Assembly: GCA_963844175.1 (NCBI GenBank)
Contig: CAWJNE010000021.1
Coordinates: 248,001-312,000 of the forward strand
DNA from: JALZMG01 sp963844175
GTDB taxonomy: Bacteria; Actinomycetota; Acidimicrobiia; Acidimicrobiales; Ilumatobacteraceae
Length of the DNA stretch: 64,000 bases
Direction of reading: 5' to 3'
The position numbers and the translations under genes were made by a program. Position 1 is the first letter of the stretch, and each line of letters starts with the position of its first letter. The notes beneath the pieces were generated by a model. That model was not told the origin of the DNA. It saw nothing but the letters and a program-made list of their open reading frames with translations, and ran no database searches. This document shows positions 7,381 to 14,516 of this stretch, piece after piece.

Positions 7381-8583
7381 ATGACGCGGTTCGCCGCCGC
7401 TGCGTTGCTCCTCGTGCTGGCGCTCCTGGGTGCACCGGCCGGGGCCGGCGCGACGGTCATCGACGAGGTCGCCGAGTCGTTGCGGAGCGACTTCGTCTAC
7501 GTCGACCCGGGCGCCGAGCGGGCGATCGACGCCGACGCCGTGGCCGAGGTCAAGGCGGCGATCGGCTCGGCGCGCACACCCGTGTACATCGCCATCCTGC
7601 CCGACTCCGCTCGCGACAGCGCCGGTGGCGATGCCAGCGCCGCGGCCCGCCAGATCGCCGAGCAGGTCGACCGGCCGGGCACCTACGGCATCGTGATCGG
7701 CGAACGCTTGCTCGCCGGCAGCAACGTGTTCGACGGAGCGAGTCGACTGGCCGACACCGCGTCGGCCGAGGGCGACGACGACACCACGGAGGTGCTCACG
7801 CAGTTCGTGCGGCTGGTCGGCGAGCAGGTGGCCGCCGGAGCGGGCACCGAAGGATCGGCCGGCTCCGATGAGGGCGGCGGCACCAACTGGGTGCTGTGGG
7901 GCCTGTTGATCGCTGCGGTTGTCGTCGCCGCGGTCCTGCTGTGGCGGATGAGCCGGCGGCGCAGGGCGGCCGCCGCCGAGCGGGCCCGCCAGGAGGCCGC
8001 CGACCGCCAGCTACTGGCCGCCGAGCTGTCCGTGCTGGCCGACGACGTCGTTCGCCTCGAGCCGGACGTCCAGCTGCACCCCGCCGCCCAGGGCGACTTC
8101 GACGCCGCGGTGAACAGGTACCGGGCCGCCCAGGCCGCGCTCGACGCCGCCGACGAGCCGGTCGACCTCGTGCGCGTCGAGCGGGTGGTGGTGGAAGCGC
8201 GCTACTCGATGGACCGGGCGAAGGCGATCATGGACGGGCGGCAGCCACCCGAGCCGCCGACCGTGCTGCGCCAGGTCGGCTCGCACGGCGAACCGGCGGT
8301 GACGTTGGACCAGCACCGCCAGCCGACCTACGTCGGGTATCCGGGTGCCTTCCAGGGCGGGTGGTTCGGCGGCACGGGCGCCGGGCTGTTCGGCGGGCTG
8401 CTGCTCGGTTCGATGCTCGGGTGGGGGTTCGGCGGCTGGGGATATGGCGGCACGACCGGGGTCCACGAGGGCGGCGCTGCCGATGGCGGTGGCGACTGGG
8501 GCAGCGGTGACTTCGGCGGCAGTGACTTCGGCGGCGGCGACTTCGGCGGCGGCGACTTCGGCGGCGGCGACTTCGGCGGCTGA
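7381..8583 (+). CDS. Secreted/membrane-anchored protein with Gly-Asp-Phe repeat tail
   Basis: A 400-aa protein of unknown function. It has a signal peptide (residues 1-25, ending PAGAGA), an extracytoplasmic alpha/beta region of about 140 residues, a transmembrane helix near 165-190 (WVLWGLLIAAVVVAAVLLW), a basic stop-transfer RRRRAAAAERAR, a charged helical region to ~300, and a Gly/Trp-rich tail ending in repeats of GGGDF/GGSDF. The overall plan resembles actinobacterial TPM-like or DUF6676-like membrane proteins, but I cannot assign it firmly. The start is supported by a TACGGT box 6 nt upstream. It is followed by beta-carbonic anhydrase on the same strand. Confidence 0.8.
   Translation: MTRFAAAALLLVLALLGAPAGAGATVIDEVAESLRSDFVYVDPGAERAIDADAVAEVKAAIGSARTPVYIAILPDSARDSAGGDASAAARQIAEQVDRPGTYGIVIGERLLAGSNVFDGASRLADTASAEGDDDTTEVLTQFVRLVGEQVAAGAGTEGSAGSDEGGGTNWVLWGLLIAAVVVAAVLLWRMSRRRRAAAAERARQEAADRQLLAAELSVLADDVVRLEPDVQLHPAAQGDFDAAVNRYRAAQAALDAADEPVDLVRVERVVVEARYSMDRAKAIMDGRQPPEPPTVLRQVGSHGEPAVTLDQHRQPTYVGYPGAFQGGWFGGTGAGLFGGLLLGSMLGWGFGGWGYGGTTGVHEGGAADGGGDWGSGDFGGSDFGGGDFGGGDFGGGDFGG
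8508..8582 (+). repeat. In-frame 15-bp tandem repeat encoding GDFGG units
   Basis: Five to six units of the form GGCGGCGACTTCGGC follow each other without interruption, with two units carrying AGT instead of GGC. The period is 15 bp, so copy-number change keeps the frame. It encodes the extreme C-terminus of the membrane protein. Confidence 0.9.
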
Positions 8584-8637
8584 CGGCGTGACGACGAGCG
8601 CCGCACTCCACCCCGTGCGGTCGTAACGTGCGTTCCG

Positions 8638-9189
8638 ATGTCCGACGCGTTCGCTGACCTCCTGGACGCCAACCGGACCTTCGCCGAGCAGTTCGAGCTC
8701 GGGGGGTTCGACGGGGTGGCGCACGCCGGGGTGGCCATCGTCACGTGCATGGACTCGCGCATCGACCCGCTGCGGATGTTCGGACTCCAGCACGGCGACG
8801 CCAAGATCTTCCGCAACCCCGGCGGTCGAGTCACGCCCGCCGCCCTCGACGCCCTCGTGCTCGGCGTGCACCTCCTCGGCGTCCAGCGCATTCTCGTGGT
8901 CCCCCACACGCGCTGCGCGATGGCGGCGTACACGCTGCAGGAGCTGCGGGCCAAGGTCAGTCAGTCGAGCGGTCTGGATGCCTCCTGGCAGTCGTTCGAG
9001 GTCATCGCCGACCAGGTGGCCACGCTCCACGACGACGTGCAGATGATCCGCTCCCATCCGCTGATCCCCGACCACGTCGCCGTCGGTGGGTTCCTCTACG
9101 ACGTCGACACGGGCCTGGCCGAGCCGAGGTTCAGAGCGGCGCGGCGGGAGTCCGTCGCCGAGGTGTGGACGGACGAGGCGTCCGGATGA
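8638..9189 (+). CDS. Beta-class carbonic anhydrase
   Basis: A 183-aa cytoplasmic zinc enzyme for reversible hydration of CO2. The zinc ligands and dyad are clear: Cys, Asp and Arg in TCMDSRIDP (~38-43) and the His-x-x-Cys pair in VPHTRCAMA (~100). FRNPGGRVT and SLxxxxxLLGV-type blocks match the compact actinobacterial beta-CA subgroup typified by mycobacterial Rv1284. Its 183-aa length is slightly above that subgroup. The stop codon overlaps the start of the lipid kinase (ATGA at 9186-9189), so the two genes are translationally coupled. Confidence 0.9.
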   Translation: MSDAFADLLDANRTFAEQFELGGFDGVAHAGVAIVTCMDSRIDPLRMFGLQHGDAKIFRNPGGRVTPAALDALVLGVHLLGVQRILVVPHTRCAMAAYTLQELRAKVSQSSGLDASWQSFEVIADQVATLHDDVQMIRSHPLIPDHVAVGGFLYDVDTGLAEPRFRAARRESVAEVWTDEASG

Positions 9190-10091
9190 CCGACACGGTG
9201 ACCCGGCCGACGCCGCGCGTCGCCGTGGTCGAGCACGCCACGAAGGTCAAGGCGGCCGTGAGGACCGAGTTGCGCGAGGCCCTCACCGCGGCCGGTCTGG
9301 ACGCCGCGTGGCATCGCGTTCCCAAGGCGAAGCGGGCGACCGCCGCCGTCCGGACGGCGATCGAGGATGGAGCCGACGTGGTGGTGGTGTGCGGCGGCGA
9401 CGGCACCGTGCGGGCGGCGTCGCAGGCGATCGTGGGCACCGACACGGCGATGGCGGTGATCCCGGCCGGCACGGCCAACCTCTTCGCCACCGGTCTGCGG
9501 CTGCCGGCGTCACCGACGGAGGTCGTCGACCTCGTCGTCAGCGGTGCCCGCCGCACCATCGACTCCGCCGTGTGCAATGACCTGACGTTCAACGTCATGG
9601 CGGGCACCGGCTTCGACGCCGCCATGATCGAGGCCGCCGACCAGAGCAAGGATCGTCTCGGGGTCCTGGCCTACGTGCGCGCCGGCGTGTCCAACGCCCG
9701 CAGCCGCACGGCGTTCGACGTCGACGTGCGCGTCGACGGCACGAAGTTCTTCTCCGGACCGGCGACGTGCATCCTGGTGGGCAACCTCGGCCGGTTGAAG
9801 GGCGGGGTGCACGCCTTCCCCGACGCCTCGCCGACCGACGGCCGCCTCGACGTCGCCGTCGTGACCGCCGAGGGCTGGAGGGACTGGGCGGCGTTGATGG
9901 TCCGCACCATCCGCAAGCGACAGCACACGTCGCCGGACGCCCACCTGACCCAGGGCACCGAGATCGACGCCCGGCTCGACGGCAAGCACCGCTTCGAGCT
10001 CGACGGCGGCAGCAAGGGCACCGCCAAGCGGCTCTGCTTCGCCGTGCGGCCGATGTCGCTCACGCTGTGCGCCCGCCTGCCGACGCCGTGA
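9186..10091 (+). CDS. Diacylglycerol/lipid kinase (DAGK catalytic domain, YegS family)
   Basis: A 301-aa lipid kinase that would phosphorylate diacylglycerol or a related lipid at the membrane. The nucleotide loop is VVVCGGDGTVRAAS (~75) and the second motif is IPAGTANLFATGLRLP (~105). GTGFDAAMI, GPATCILVGNLGRLKGG and FPDASPTDGRLDV complete the catalytic domain. It begins inside the carbonic anhydrase stop. Its 3' end overlaps the convergent PAP2 gene by 32 bp (10060-10091), so kinase and phosphatase genes meet tail to tail. Opposing lipid kinase and lipid phosphatase activities at one locus suggest a phosphatidate/diacylglycerol or polyprenol-phosphate balance. Confidence 0.92.
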   Translation: MTDTVTRPTPRVAVVEHATKVKAAVRTELREALTAAGLDAAWHRVPKAKRATAAVRTAIEDGADVVVVCGGDGTVRAASQAIVGTDTAMAVIPAGTANLFATGLRLPASPTEVVDLVVSGARRTIDSAVCNDLTFNVMAGTGFDAAMIEAADQSKDRLGVLAYVRAGVSNARSRTAFDVDVRVDGTKFFSGPATCILVGNLGRLKGGVHAFPDASPTDGRLDVAVVTAEGWRDWAALMVRTIRKRQHTSPDAHLTQGTEIDARLDGKHRFELDGGSKGTAKRLCFAVRPMSLTLCARLPTP

Positions 10092-10953
10092 CGTCGGCCC
10101 GCTCGACGCCCTGCGGCCGAGCGGTGACCGGGTCGCCGAGGCGCTGGGCTCGGCCGCCGAAGATCACGGCGACGACGACGAACCACCCGTAGCCGACCGC
10201 CAACCCGCCGATCACGTCGGTCAGCCAGTGCACACCGAGGAGCGCTCGACTGGCAGCGACGGCGACGGCGATCAAGGCCGCGCCGCCGGCGAGTGCGGCT
10301 CGGGCCAGGCGCGGCCGATCGCGGCCGAGGATCAACGCGACGGCCGGCCACACCGCAGCAGCCGCGGCGGCGTGACCGGACGGGAACGACTCACCGGAGA
10401 AGCTGACCAACGCGATGACGTCGGGTCGGTCGCGATCGATGAGCGCCTTGAGCCCGTTCACGATCAACTTCTCGCCGAGCAGCACGGCGGCGGCGAAGGC
10501 GATCACCTCCGGGTTGCGACGACGCACGAGGTCGACGATGACAGCGGCGACGAGCGCCGCGGTCACGACCCACGTGCCGCCGAGATGGGTCACAGCCGAC
10601 AGCACGTCGACCGAGAACGAGTCGGCTCGTCCCACCCCCCAGCCGGCGAGATCGTCGTCCCACCGGGCCAGGCCCGATGACCCGTCGACCATGTCCAGCA
10701 GGACACCGAGCACCAAGGCGACGCCGAAGACCACGAGCAGGCTGACGGTGACGAGCAGCCCGCCGGCGGAGCGACGATCGAGGCGCTGCCGGAGGAACCG
10801 CCGAAGACGCGGATGGCGCTGCAGCGAGCGGACGGCGGCCCGCTCCTCGGCGGCCGGATCGACCGGGTCGGGCAGGGCCCGCACGGCCGAACCGGCGAAC
10901 GCAGCCCCAGCCGCGGCGAGGGCGACCACCAGCACGACGACGGTGAGGGTCAT
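10060..10953 (-). CDS. PAP2-family lipid phosphatase
   Basis: A 297-aa integral membrane phosphatase of the PAP2/undecaprenyl-pyrophosphatase superfamily. All three active-site motifs are present: KALIDRDRPD (KX6RP), SGESFPSGHAAAA (PSGH) and ASRALLGVHWLTDVIGG (SRX5HX3D). About six hydrophobic helices surround them, plus an N-terminal helix and an Arg-rich cytoplasmic stretch. It would dephosphorylate phosphatidate, undecaprenyl pyrophosphate or a related lipid on the outer face of the membrane. The start overlaps the stop of the upstream PAP2 gene (ATGA, 10950-10953). The C-terminal tail is encoded antisense to the kinase gene end. Confidence 0.92.
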   Translation of the reverse strand: MTLTVVVLVVALAAAGAAFAGSAVRALPDPVDPAAEERAAVRSLQRHPRLRRFLRQRLDRRSAGGLLVTVSLLVVFGVALVLGVLLDMVDGSSGLARWDDDLAGWGVGRADSFSVDVLSAVTHLGGTWVVTAALVAAVIVDLVRRRNPEVIAFAAAVLLGEKLIVNGLKALIDRDRPDVIALVSFSGESFPSGHAAAAAAVWPAVALILGRDRPRLARAALAGGAALIAVAVAASRALLGVHWLTDVIGGLAVGYGWFVVVAVIFGGRAQRLGDPVTARPQGVERADVTASAGGRTA

Positions 10954-11684
10954 CGGTCCGGCGCGCCACCCAACTGGCCGGCGGCCGGGCGGAACACGAA
11001 GTACACGACGGCCACGGACGCCGCACCGAGCGCGGCGCCGGCGACGACGTCCGTGAAGTAGTGCATGCCCTGGTACATCCGGGACAGACCGACGATGACC
11101 GGCACCGCCACCATGACTACGACCGTGATGGTCCGGATCAGGCCGTTGCGGGTGCGTTCGAAGATCACGACGGCGATCGCGCCGTATGCCACCGCCGCGG
11201 CCACGTGGCCGGACGGGAAGCTGCTGCCGACCGGTGAGCTCTCGAGCCGCTCGACGTCCGGCCGGTTGCGGGCGACGATCCACGTGGTCGTGATGAACAC
11301 CGACGCCTCCAGCACGAGGGCCAGCACCACCATCAGGGGCTCCCGCAAGGACCGCCAGACGGCCAGCATGATCAGGGCGATGATCGCCGTGACGATGATC
11401 TTGACCATCGTGTCGGCCAACCCGGCCCCGATGTTGGCCCAGTCGTTGAGCGACTCGGTGCGCTCGTCGACGAACCACGTAGCGATGTCCTGATCCATCC
11501 GGGTGAGGCCGGAGCCACCCAGTGGGCCCGTGATCAGCAACCCGATCCCGACCCACACCGCGGTCAGCACCACGTAGGCGCCGACGAGCTCCACCGCAGA
11601 CGCCTTCACCCCTCGCGGGAACGTGCGCTCGGCCATCGTCGGCGCGCCCACCGTCGACCGCTCACTCGATGTTGCGCTGACCAT
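10950..11684 (-). CDS. PAP2-family membrane phosphatase (paralogue)
   Basis: A 244-aa six-helix PAP2 protein, first gene of a two-gene operon with the PAP2 gene below it. Motif 1 is degenerate: IVARNRPDVE keeps the RP pair but the usual Lys is not at the expected place. Motif 2 (SSFPSGHVAAA) and motif 3 (SRMYQGMHYFTDVVAG) are intact, so hydrolysis is still plausible. Starts at ATG 11684 or the Met at 11636 are both possible. The similar size, shared motifs and overlap suggest an old duplication, but sequence similarity outside the motifs is low. Confidence 0.9.
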   Translation of the reverse strand: MVSATSSERSTVGAPTMAERTFPRGVKASAVELVGAYVVLTAVWVGIGLLITGPLGGSGLTRMDQDIATWFVDERTESLNDWANIGAGLADTMVKIIVTAIIALIMLAVWRSLREPLMVVLALVLEASVFITTTWIVARNRPDVERLESSPVGSSFPSGHVAAAVAYGAIAVVIFERTRNGLIRTITVVVMVAVPVIVGLSRMYQGMHYFTDVVAGAALGAASVAVVYFVFRPAAGQLGGAPDR

Positions 11685-11723
11685 CCCGACCTCCTCGCCC
11701 CGGGACCGGCTTCCCTCACCCGG

Positions 11724-11777
11724 GGGGCGTGAAACGCCCCACCGTCAGACCGACCGTCCGCCGAGCGCCCGTCTGAC
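11724..11777 (-). terminator. Hairpins downstream of corA
   Basis: Two stem-loops lie between the corA stop (11790) and the PAP2 start (11684): GGGGCGT-GAA-ACGCCCC (11724-11740, 7-bp stem) and GTCAGAC...GTCTGAC (11744-11777, 7-bp arms, 20-nt loop). There is no T-run, so this is an actinobacterial-style hairpin terminator candidate. Confidence 0.5.
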
Positions 11778-11789
11778 CTCCGGGACAGC

Positions 11790-12770
11790 TCACAGCCAGC
11801 CCCGACGGCGGAACAGCACGAACAGCGCGCCGGAGCACCCAAGCCCCAGCCCGGCAGCCGCGCCGGCCCCCCAGGATTCCCCGGAACCCGGGTACGGCAC
11901 GTTCATGCCGTACCACCCGGTGACGAGCGTGGGCACGGCGATGATCGCCGCCCAGCTGGTCACCTTCTTCATCACTGCGTTCTGGCGGTAGTCCCGCAGG
12001 AGCAAGTTCATGTCGACGATCTGGCGGACCAGCTCACGCAGCGCGCCGACCTCCGACGAGGCCCGCGCCAGCTCGCCCTGCACGTCGCGCAGGTACGGCG
12101 CGGCGAGGTCCTCGAAGCGGTCCAGATCCCGGGCTACGACCGTGTCGAGGGCTTGGGACAGCGGTCCGACCGTGCGCTCGAACTTGGTCAGGGCGGTGCG
12201 CATCTCGAACCACTGGCGCTGTTCCGACGGCTCGATCGTCGCCTCGGAGAACACCCGGTCGGAGGCGTTGTCGTAGTAGCGCTCGAACGCGTCGAGGGTG
12301 TTGAAGTAACCGTCGACCACGATGTCGAGCAGGGCGTACACGGCGAAGCCGACACTCTCGCCGGCCGATCGCCGCACCTGCTCCCAGCGGGCGGCGACCC
12401 GGTCCATCACCGATCGACCGTTGCGGTGGACGGTCACCAGCCAGCGTGCTCCGATGAACACATCGAGCTCGACGACGTCGAGCTCGGCGTGCTCGACGTC
12501 GAGTGCGATGGCGTGACAGACCAGGAACACGTGGTGGTCGTAGTGGACGTACTTGTCGCGCTGATGCGACTCGAGCGCATCCTCGACGGACAGCTGGTGC
12601 AGTCCGAGCTCGCCAGCGAGCATCGTGAGGTCGTCGGGCGACGGGTCGTCGAGGTCGACCCACACGATCGCTCCGGCCAGCTCCAACAGCTCCGAGACCT
12701 GCCGCAGGTCGTCGCCATGCTCGTCGAGGCCGTTGGCGCCGAAGGTGTGCGTCCGGCACGACTGGCCCAT
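11790..12770 (-). CDS. corA: CorA-like magnesium/divalent cation transporter
   Basis: A 326-aa CorA-family channel. The large N-terminal cytoplasmic funnel domain includes the long stalk helix (around DRFEDLAAPYLRDVQ to VRQIVDMNLLLRDYRQNAVMKKVTS). Two C-terminal membrane helices follow, with the diagnostic YGMN signature in WYGMNVPYPG at the end of the first. It would form a pentameric Mg2+ (or Co2+/Ni2+) uptake channel in the plasma membrane. It is a single gene, with hairpins on both sides. The start at 12770 is preceded by a TACCCT box at 9 nt, which is weak support. Confidence 0.93.
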   Translation of the reverse strand: MGQSCRTHTFGANGLDEHGDDLRQVSELLELAGAIVWVDLDDPSPDDLTMLAGELGLHQLSVEDALESHQRDKYVHYDHHVFLVCHAIALDVEHAELDVVELDVFIGARWLVTVHRNGRSVMDRVAARWEQVRRSAGESVGFAVYALLDIVVDGYFNTLDAFERYYDNASDRVFSEATIEPSEQRQWFEMRTALTKFERTVGPLSQALDTVVARDLDRFEDLAAPYLRDVQGELARASSEVGALRELVRQIVDMNLLLRDYRQNAVMKKVTSWAAIIAVPTLVTGWYGMNVPYPGSGESWGAGAAAGLGLGCSGALFVLFRRRGWL

Positions 12771-12833
12771 CGCCCGGCGAGGGTAGTGGTGCCGGTGCGG
12801 CGGACCGGGTCGCTGGTCGGCCGCACCGGCCAG

Positions 12834-12865
12834 CCGCCGGCCGCCGTCGTCGCGACGGCCGGCGG
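12834..12865 (-). terminator. Strong GC hairpin after the arsR-AHSA1 operon
   Basis: CCGCCGG + CCGTCG pair with CGACGG + CCGGCGG around a TCG loop, giving a 13-bp stem with a 3-nt bulge. It lies 18 bp below the stop of the AHSA1 gene. No T-run follows. Confidence 0.55.
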
Positions 12866-12883
12866 GACGGGCAGGCGAGGACG

Positions 12884-13381
12884 TCAGGCGGCGCTGCGGA
12901 CCAGGTCCTCGAGGCGGTTGTAGGACACCTGCATCCCGCCCTCCATCCCGGAGGCCAGCTGCATGTCGCGGTGCTCCTGGGTCTCGTGGCGGATCAGCGT
13001 CGTCATCGTGGTCACGCCGTCGACCTCGTCGAGCGAGACGGTGTTGACCGATCCGGCGTCGGGGAACCCCTCGAACACCTCGGTCGAAACGATGCGGTGG
13101 GGCGCGGCCAGCTCGTGGTACTCACCGTGGAACCCGACTTCCATGTCCTTGTCCTTGATGACGTAGCGCCACTGACCGCCGACGCGCAGGTCGATCTCGC
13201 AGACCGCCCACACGGAGGTGTCGAACCCCCACCAACGCTGCACGAGGTCCGGGGTGGTCAGTGCTCGGTACACCAGCTCGGCGGGCGCATCGAAGACCCG
13301 GGTGATCAGGATCTCGGTGTCCGACGGCAGGGTGATGACGGCGGAGCCGTGGCGGTTCTGGGTGGTGTGCTTGGTGTTCAT
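12884..13381 (-). CDS. SRPBCC (AHSA1/CalC-like) domain protein
   Basis: A 165-aa START-like protein of the AHSA1 (activator of Hsp90 ATPase homologue 1) group. Family blocks are visible: TRVFDAPAELVYRALTTPDLVQRWWG, shown here as RVFDAPAELVYRALT and PDLVQRWWG, then CEIDLRVGGQWRYV, GEYHELAAPHRIVSTE and the C-terminal QLASGMEGGMQVSYNRLEDL, of which GMEGGMQVSYNRL is the core. The family binds small hydrophobic ligands and is commonly paired with an ArsR regulator, as here. The start overlaps the arsR stop (ATGA, 13378-13381). The ligand and physiological role are unknown. Confidence 0.88.
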   Translation of the reverse strand: MNTKHTTQNRHGSAVITLPSDTEILITRVFDAPAELVYRALTTPDLVQRWWGFDTSVWAVCEIDLRVGGQWRYVIKDKDMEVGFHGEYHELAAPHRIVSTEVFEGFPDAGSVNTVSLDEVDGVTTMTTLIRHETQEHRDMQLASGMEGGMQVSYNRLEDLVRSAA

Positions 13382-13722
13382 GGTGCTTCCTCTTCAGTGG
13401 TTTGGAGCTCGCCGAGCAGGTCGTCGAGCCGGTCGAGTCGGGCGTTCCAGGTGCGCTCGAACGAGCTCACCCAGTCGTGGATCGGCTTCAGCGCCGGACC
13501 GTTGACCCGGTACCAGCGATGCCGTCCGTCGGCGCGCACGAGCACGAGACCGACGGTCCGCAGCACGGCCAGGTGCTTGGACACCTGCGGCTGGCTGAGG
13601 CCGAGTCGATCGACGAGCTCACCGACCGTGGCCTCCTCGTTGCCCAACGCGTCGAGGAGATCACGGCGGCTCGCCTCGGCGACGGCGTTGAACGCGTCGG
13701 TTGTCGTCGGCGTGCGAGCCAC
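13378..13722 (-). CDS. ArsR-family transcriptional regulator
   Basis: A 114-aa winged-helix repressor if started at the GTG at 13722. The core reads FNAVAEASRRDLLDAL, GELVDRLGLSQPQVSKHLAVLR (recognition helix SQPQVSKHLAVL) and a wing RADGRHRWYRVNG. No metal-binding Cys cluster is seen, so it belongs to the non-metal subgroup that is usually coupled to AHSA1 proteins. A near-consensus promoter lies directly upstream with the -10 box 6 nt from this GTG, which sets the start; the frame is open further upstream but that stretch is promoter DNA. It probably represses its own operon. Confidence 0.9.
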   Translation of the reverse strand: MARTPTTTDAFNAVAEASRRDLLDALGNEEATVGELVDRLGLSQPQVSKHLAVLRTVGLVLVRADGRHRWYRVNGPALKPIHDWVSSFERTWNARLDRLDDLLGELQTTEEEAP

Positions 13723-13728
13723 ACGATC

Positions 13729-13755
13729 ATTATATGTCGATATAGAATATGTCAA
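13729..13755 (-). promoter_or_regulatory. arsR promoter with overlapping dyad operator
   Basis: TTGACA (13750-13755) and TATAAT (13729-13734) are both exact consensus hexamers, 15 bp apart, in a locally AT-rich island. TATAAT ends 6 nt before the GTG at 13722, implying a leaderless mRNA. The spacer carries an imperfect dyad centred on TCGA (13737-13740) with 6 of 8 positions matching, a likely ArsR binding site. Confidence 0.8.
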
Positions 13756-13759
13756 GCGC

Positions 13760-13798
13760 GGTGAGTGGTGAGGGGGCATGGTGCCCTCACCACTCACC
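13760..13798 (-). terminator. Perfect 15-bp stem-loop downstream of kdpE
   Basis: GGTGAGTGGTGAGGG (13760-13774) and CCCTCACCACTCACC (13784-13798) are perfect inverted repeats with a 9-nt loop. It lies between the kdpE stop (13839) and the arsR promoter and would insulate the two. No T-run is present. Confidence 0.75.
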
Positions 13799-13838
13799 CC
13801 TCATGGCGGGGGCCACGTCGCGCGGGGGAACTGAAGTG

Positions 13839-14516
13839 TCACGGGACGAACCGGTAGCCGAGCCCGGGCTCGGTCAGGAGGTAGCGCGGTCGGGCCCGGT
13901 CGGGCTCGAGCTTGCGGCGGAGGTGGGCCAGGTGCACGCGCAGGTAGTTCGTCTCCTCGCCGAACCCCGGACCCCAGACGTCCTGCAACAGCTGACGCTG
14001 CGTGACGAGCTTGCCGGCGTGGCGCACGAGCACCTCGAGCAGGTGCCATTCGGTCGGTGTCAGACGGATCGTCACGCCGTCGGCGCCGACCACCCGCTTG
14101 TCGGCCAGGTCCACCGTGAAGTGCTCGGTGGGCACCGCCGCCTCCTCCGTCGCCGGCGTCGCCCGGCGCGCCGCCGCCCGCAACCGGGCCAGGAGCTCGT
14201 CCATCCCGAACGGCTTCGACACGTAGTCGTCGGCGCCGGCGTCGAGCGCCTGCACCTTGTCTCGCTCTGATCCCCGCGCCGACAGGACCACGATCGGCAC
14301 GGACGACCATCCCCGCAACCCGTCGATCACCTCCCGTCCGTCCATGTCGGGCAACCCGAGGTCGAGCAGGACGACGTCCGGGTGGTGGCGCGCCGCAAGC
14401 GCGAGGGCTTGCTCGCCGGTCTCGGCCACGTCGACCTCGTAACCGCGCGCCCGCAGGTTGGCGGCGAGGGCACGGCGGATCGGCGCCTCGTCGTCGACCA
14501 CGAGCACCCGGGTCAC
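13839..14516 (-). CDS. kdpE: Response regulator KdpE (OmpR family)
   Basis: A 225-aa two-domain response regulator. The receiver has the acidic pair in VLVVDDEAPIRR, the phosphorylated Asp in VVLLDLGLPDMDG (~52), Thr/Ser in VVLSARGSE and the Lys in DYVSKPFGMDELL. The winged-helix output domain includes RLTPTEWHLLEVLVRHAGKL (core LTPTEWHLLEVL), VWGPGFGEETNYLRVHLAHLRRKLE (core GEETNYLRVHLAHLRRKLE) and the YLLTEPGLGYRF end. It overlaps kdpD by 4 bp (14513-14516), so sensor and regulator are co-translated. Under low K+ or turgor stress KdpD phosphorylates KdpE, which activates the kdp genes upstream in the same cluster. Confidence 0.95.
   Translation of the reverse strand: MTRVLVVDDEAPIRRALAANLRARGYEVDVAETGEQALALAARHHPDVVLLDLGLPDMDGREVIDGLRGWSSVPIVVLSARGSERDKVQALDAGADDYVSKPFGMDELLARLRAAARRATPATEEAAVPTEHFTVDLADKRVVGADGVTIRLTPTEWHLLEVLVRHAGKLVTQRQLLQDVWGPGFGEETNYLRVHLAHLRRKLEPDRARPRYLLTEPGLGYRFVP

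Noticed and set aside
8508..8582. Possible CRISPR-like array
   Set aside because: Units are 15 bp, contiguous, in frame and without spacers; they are protein-coding repeats.
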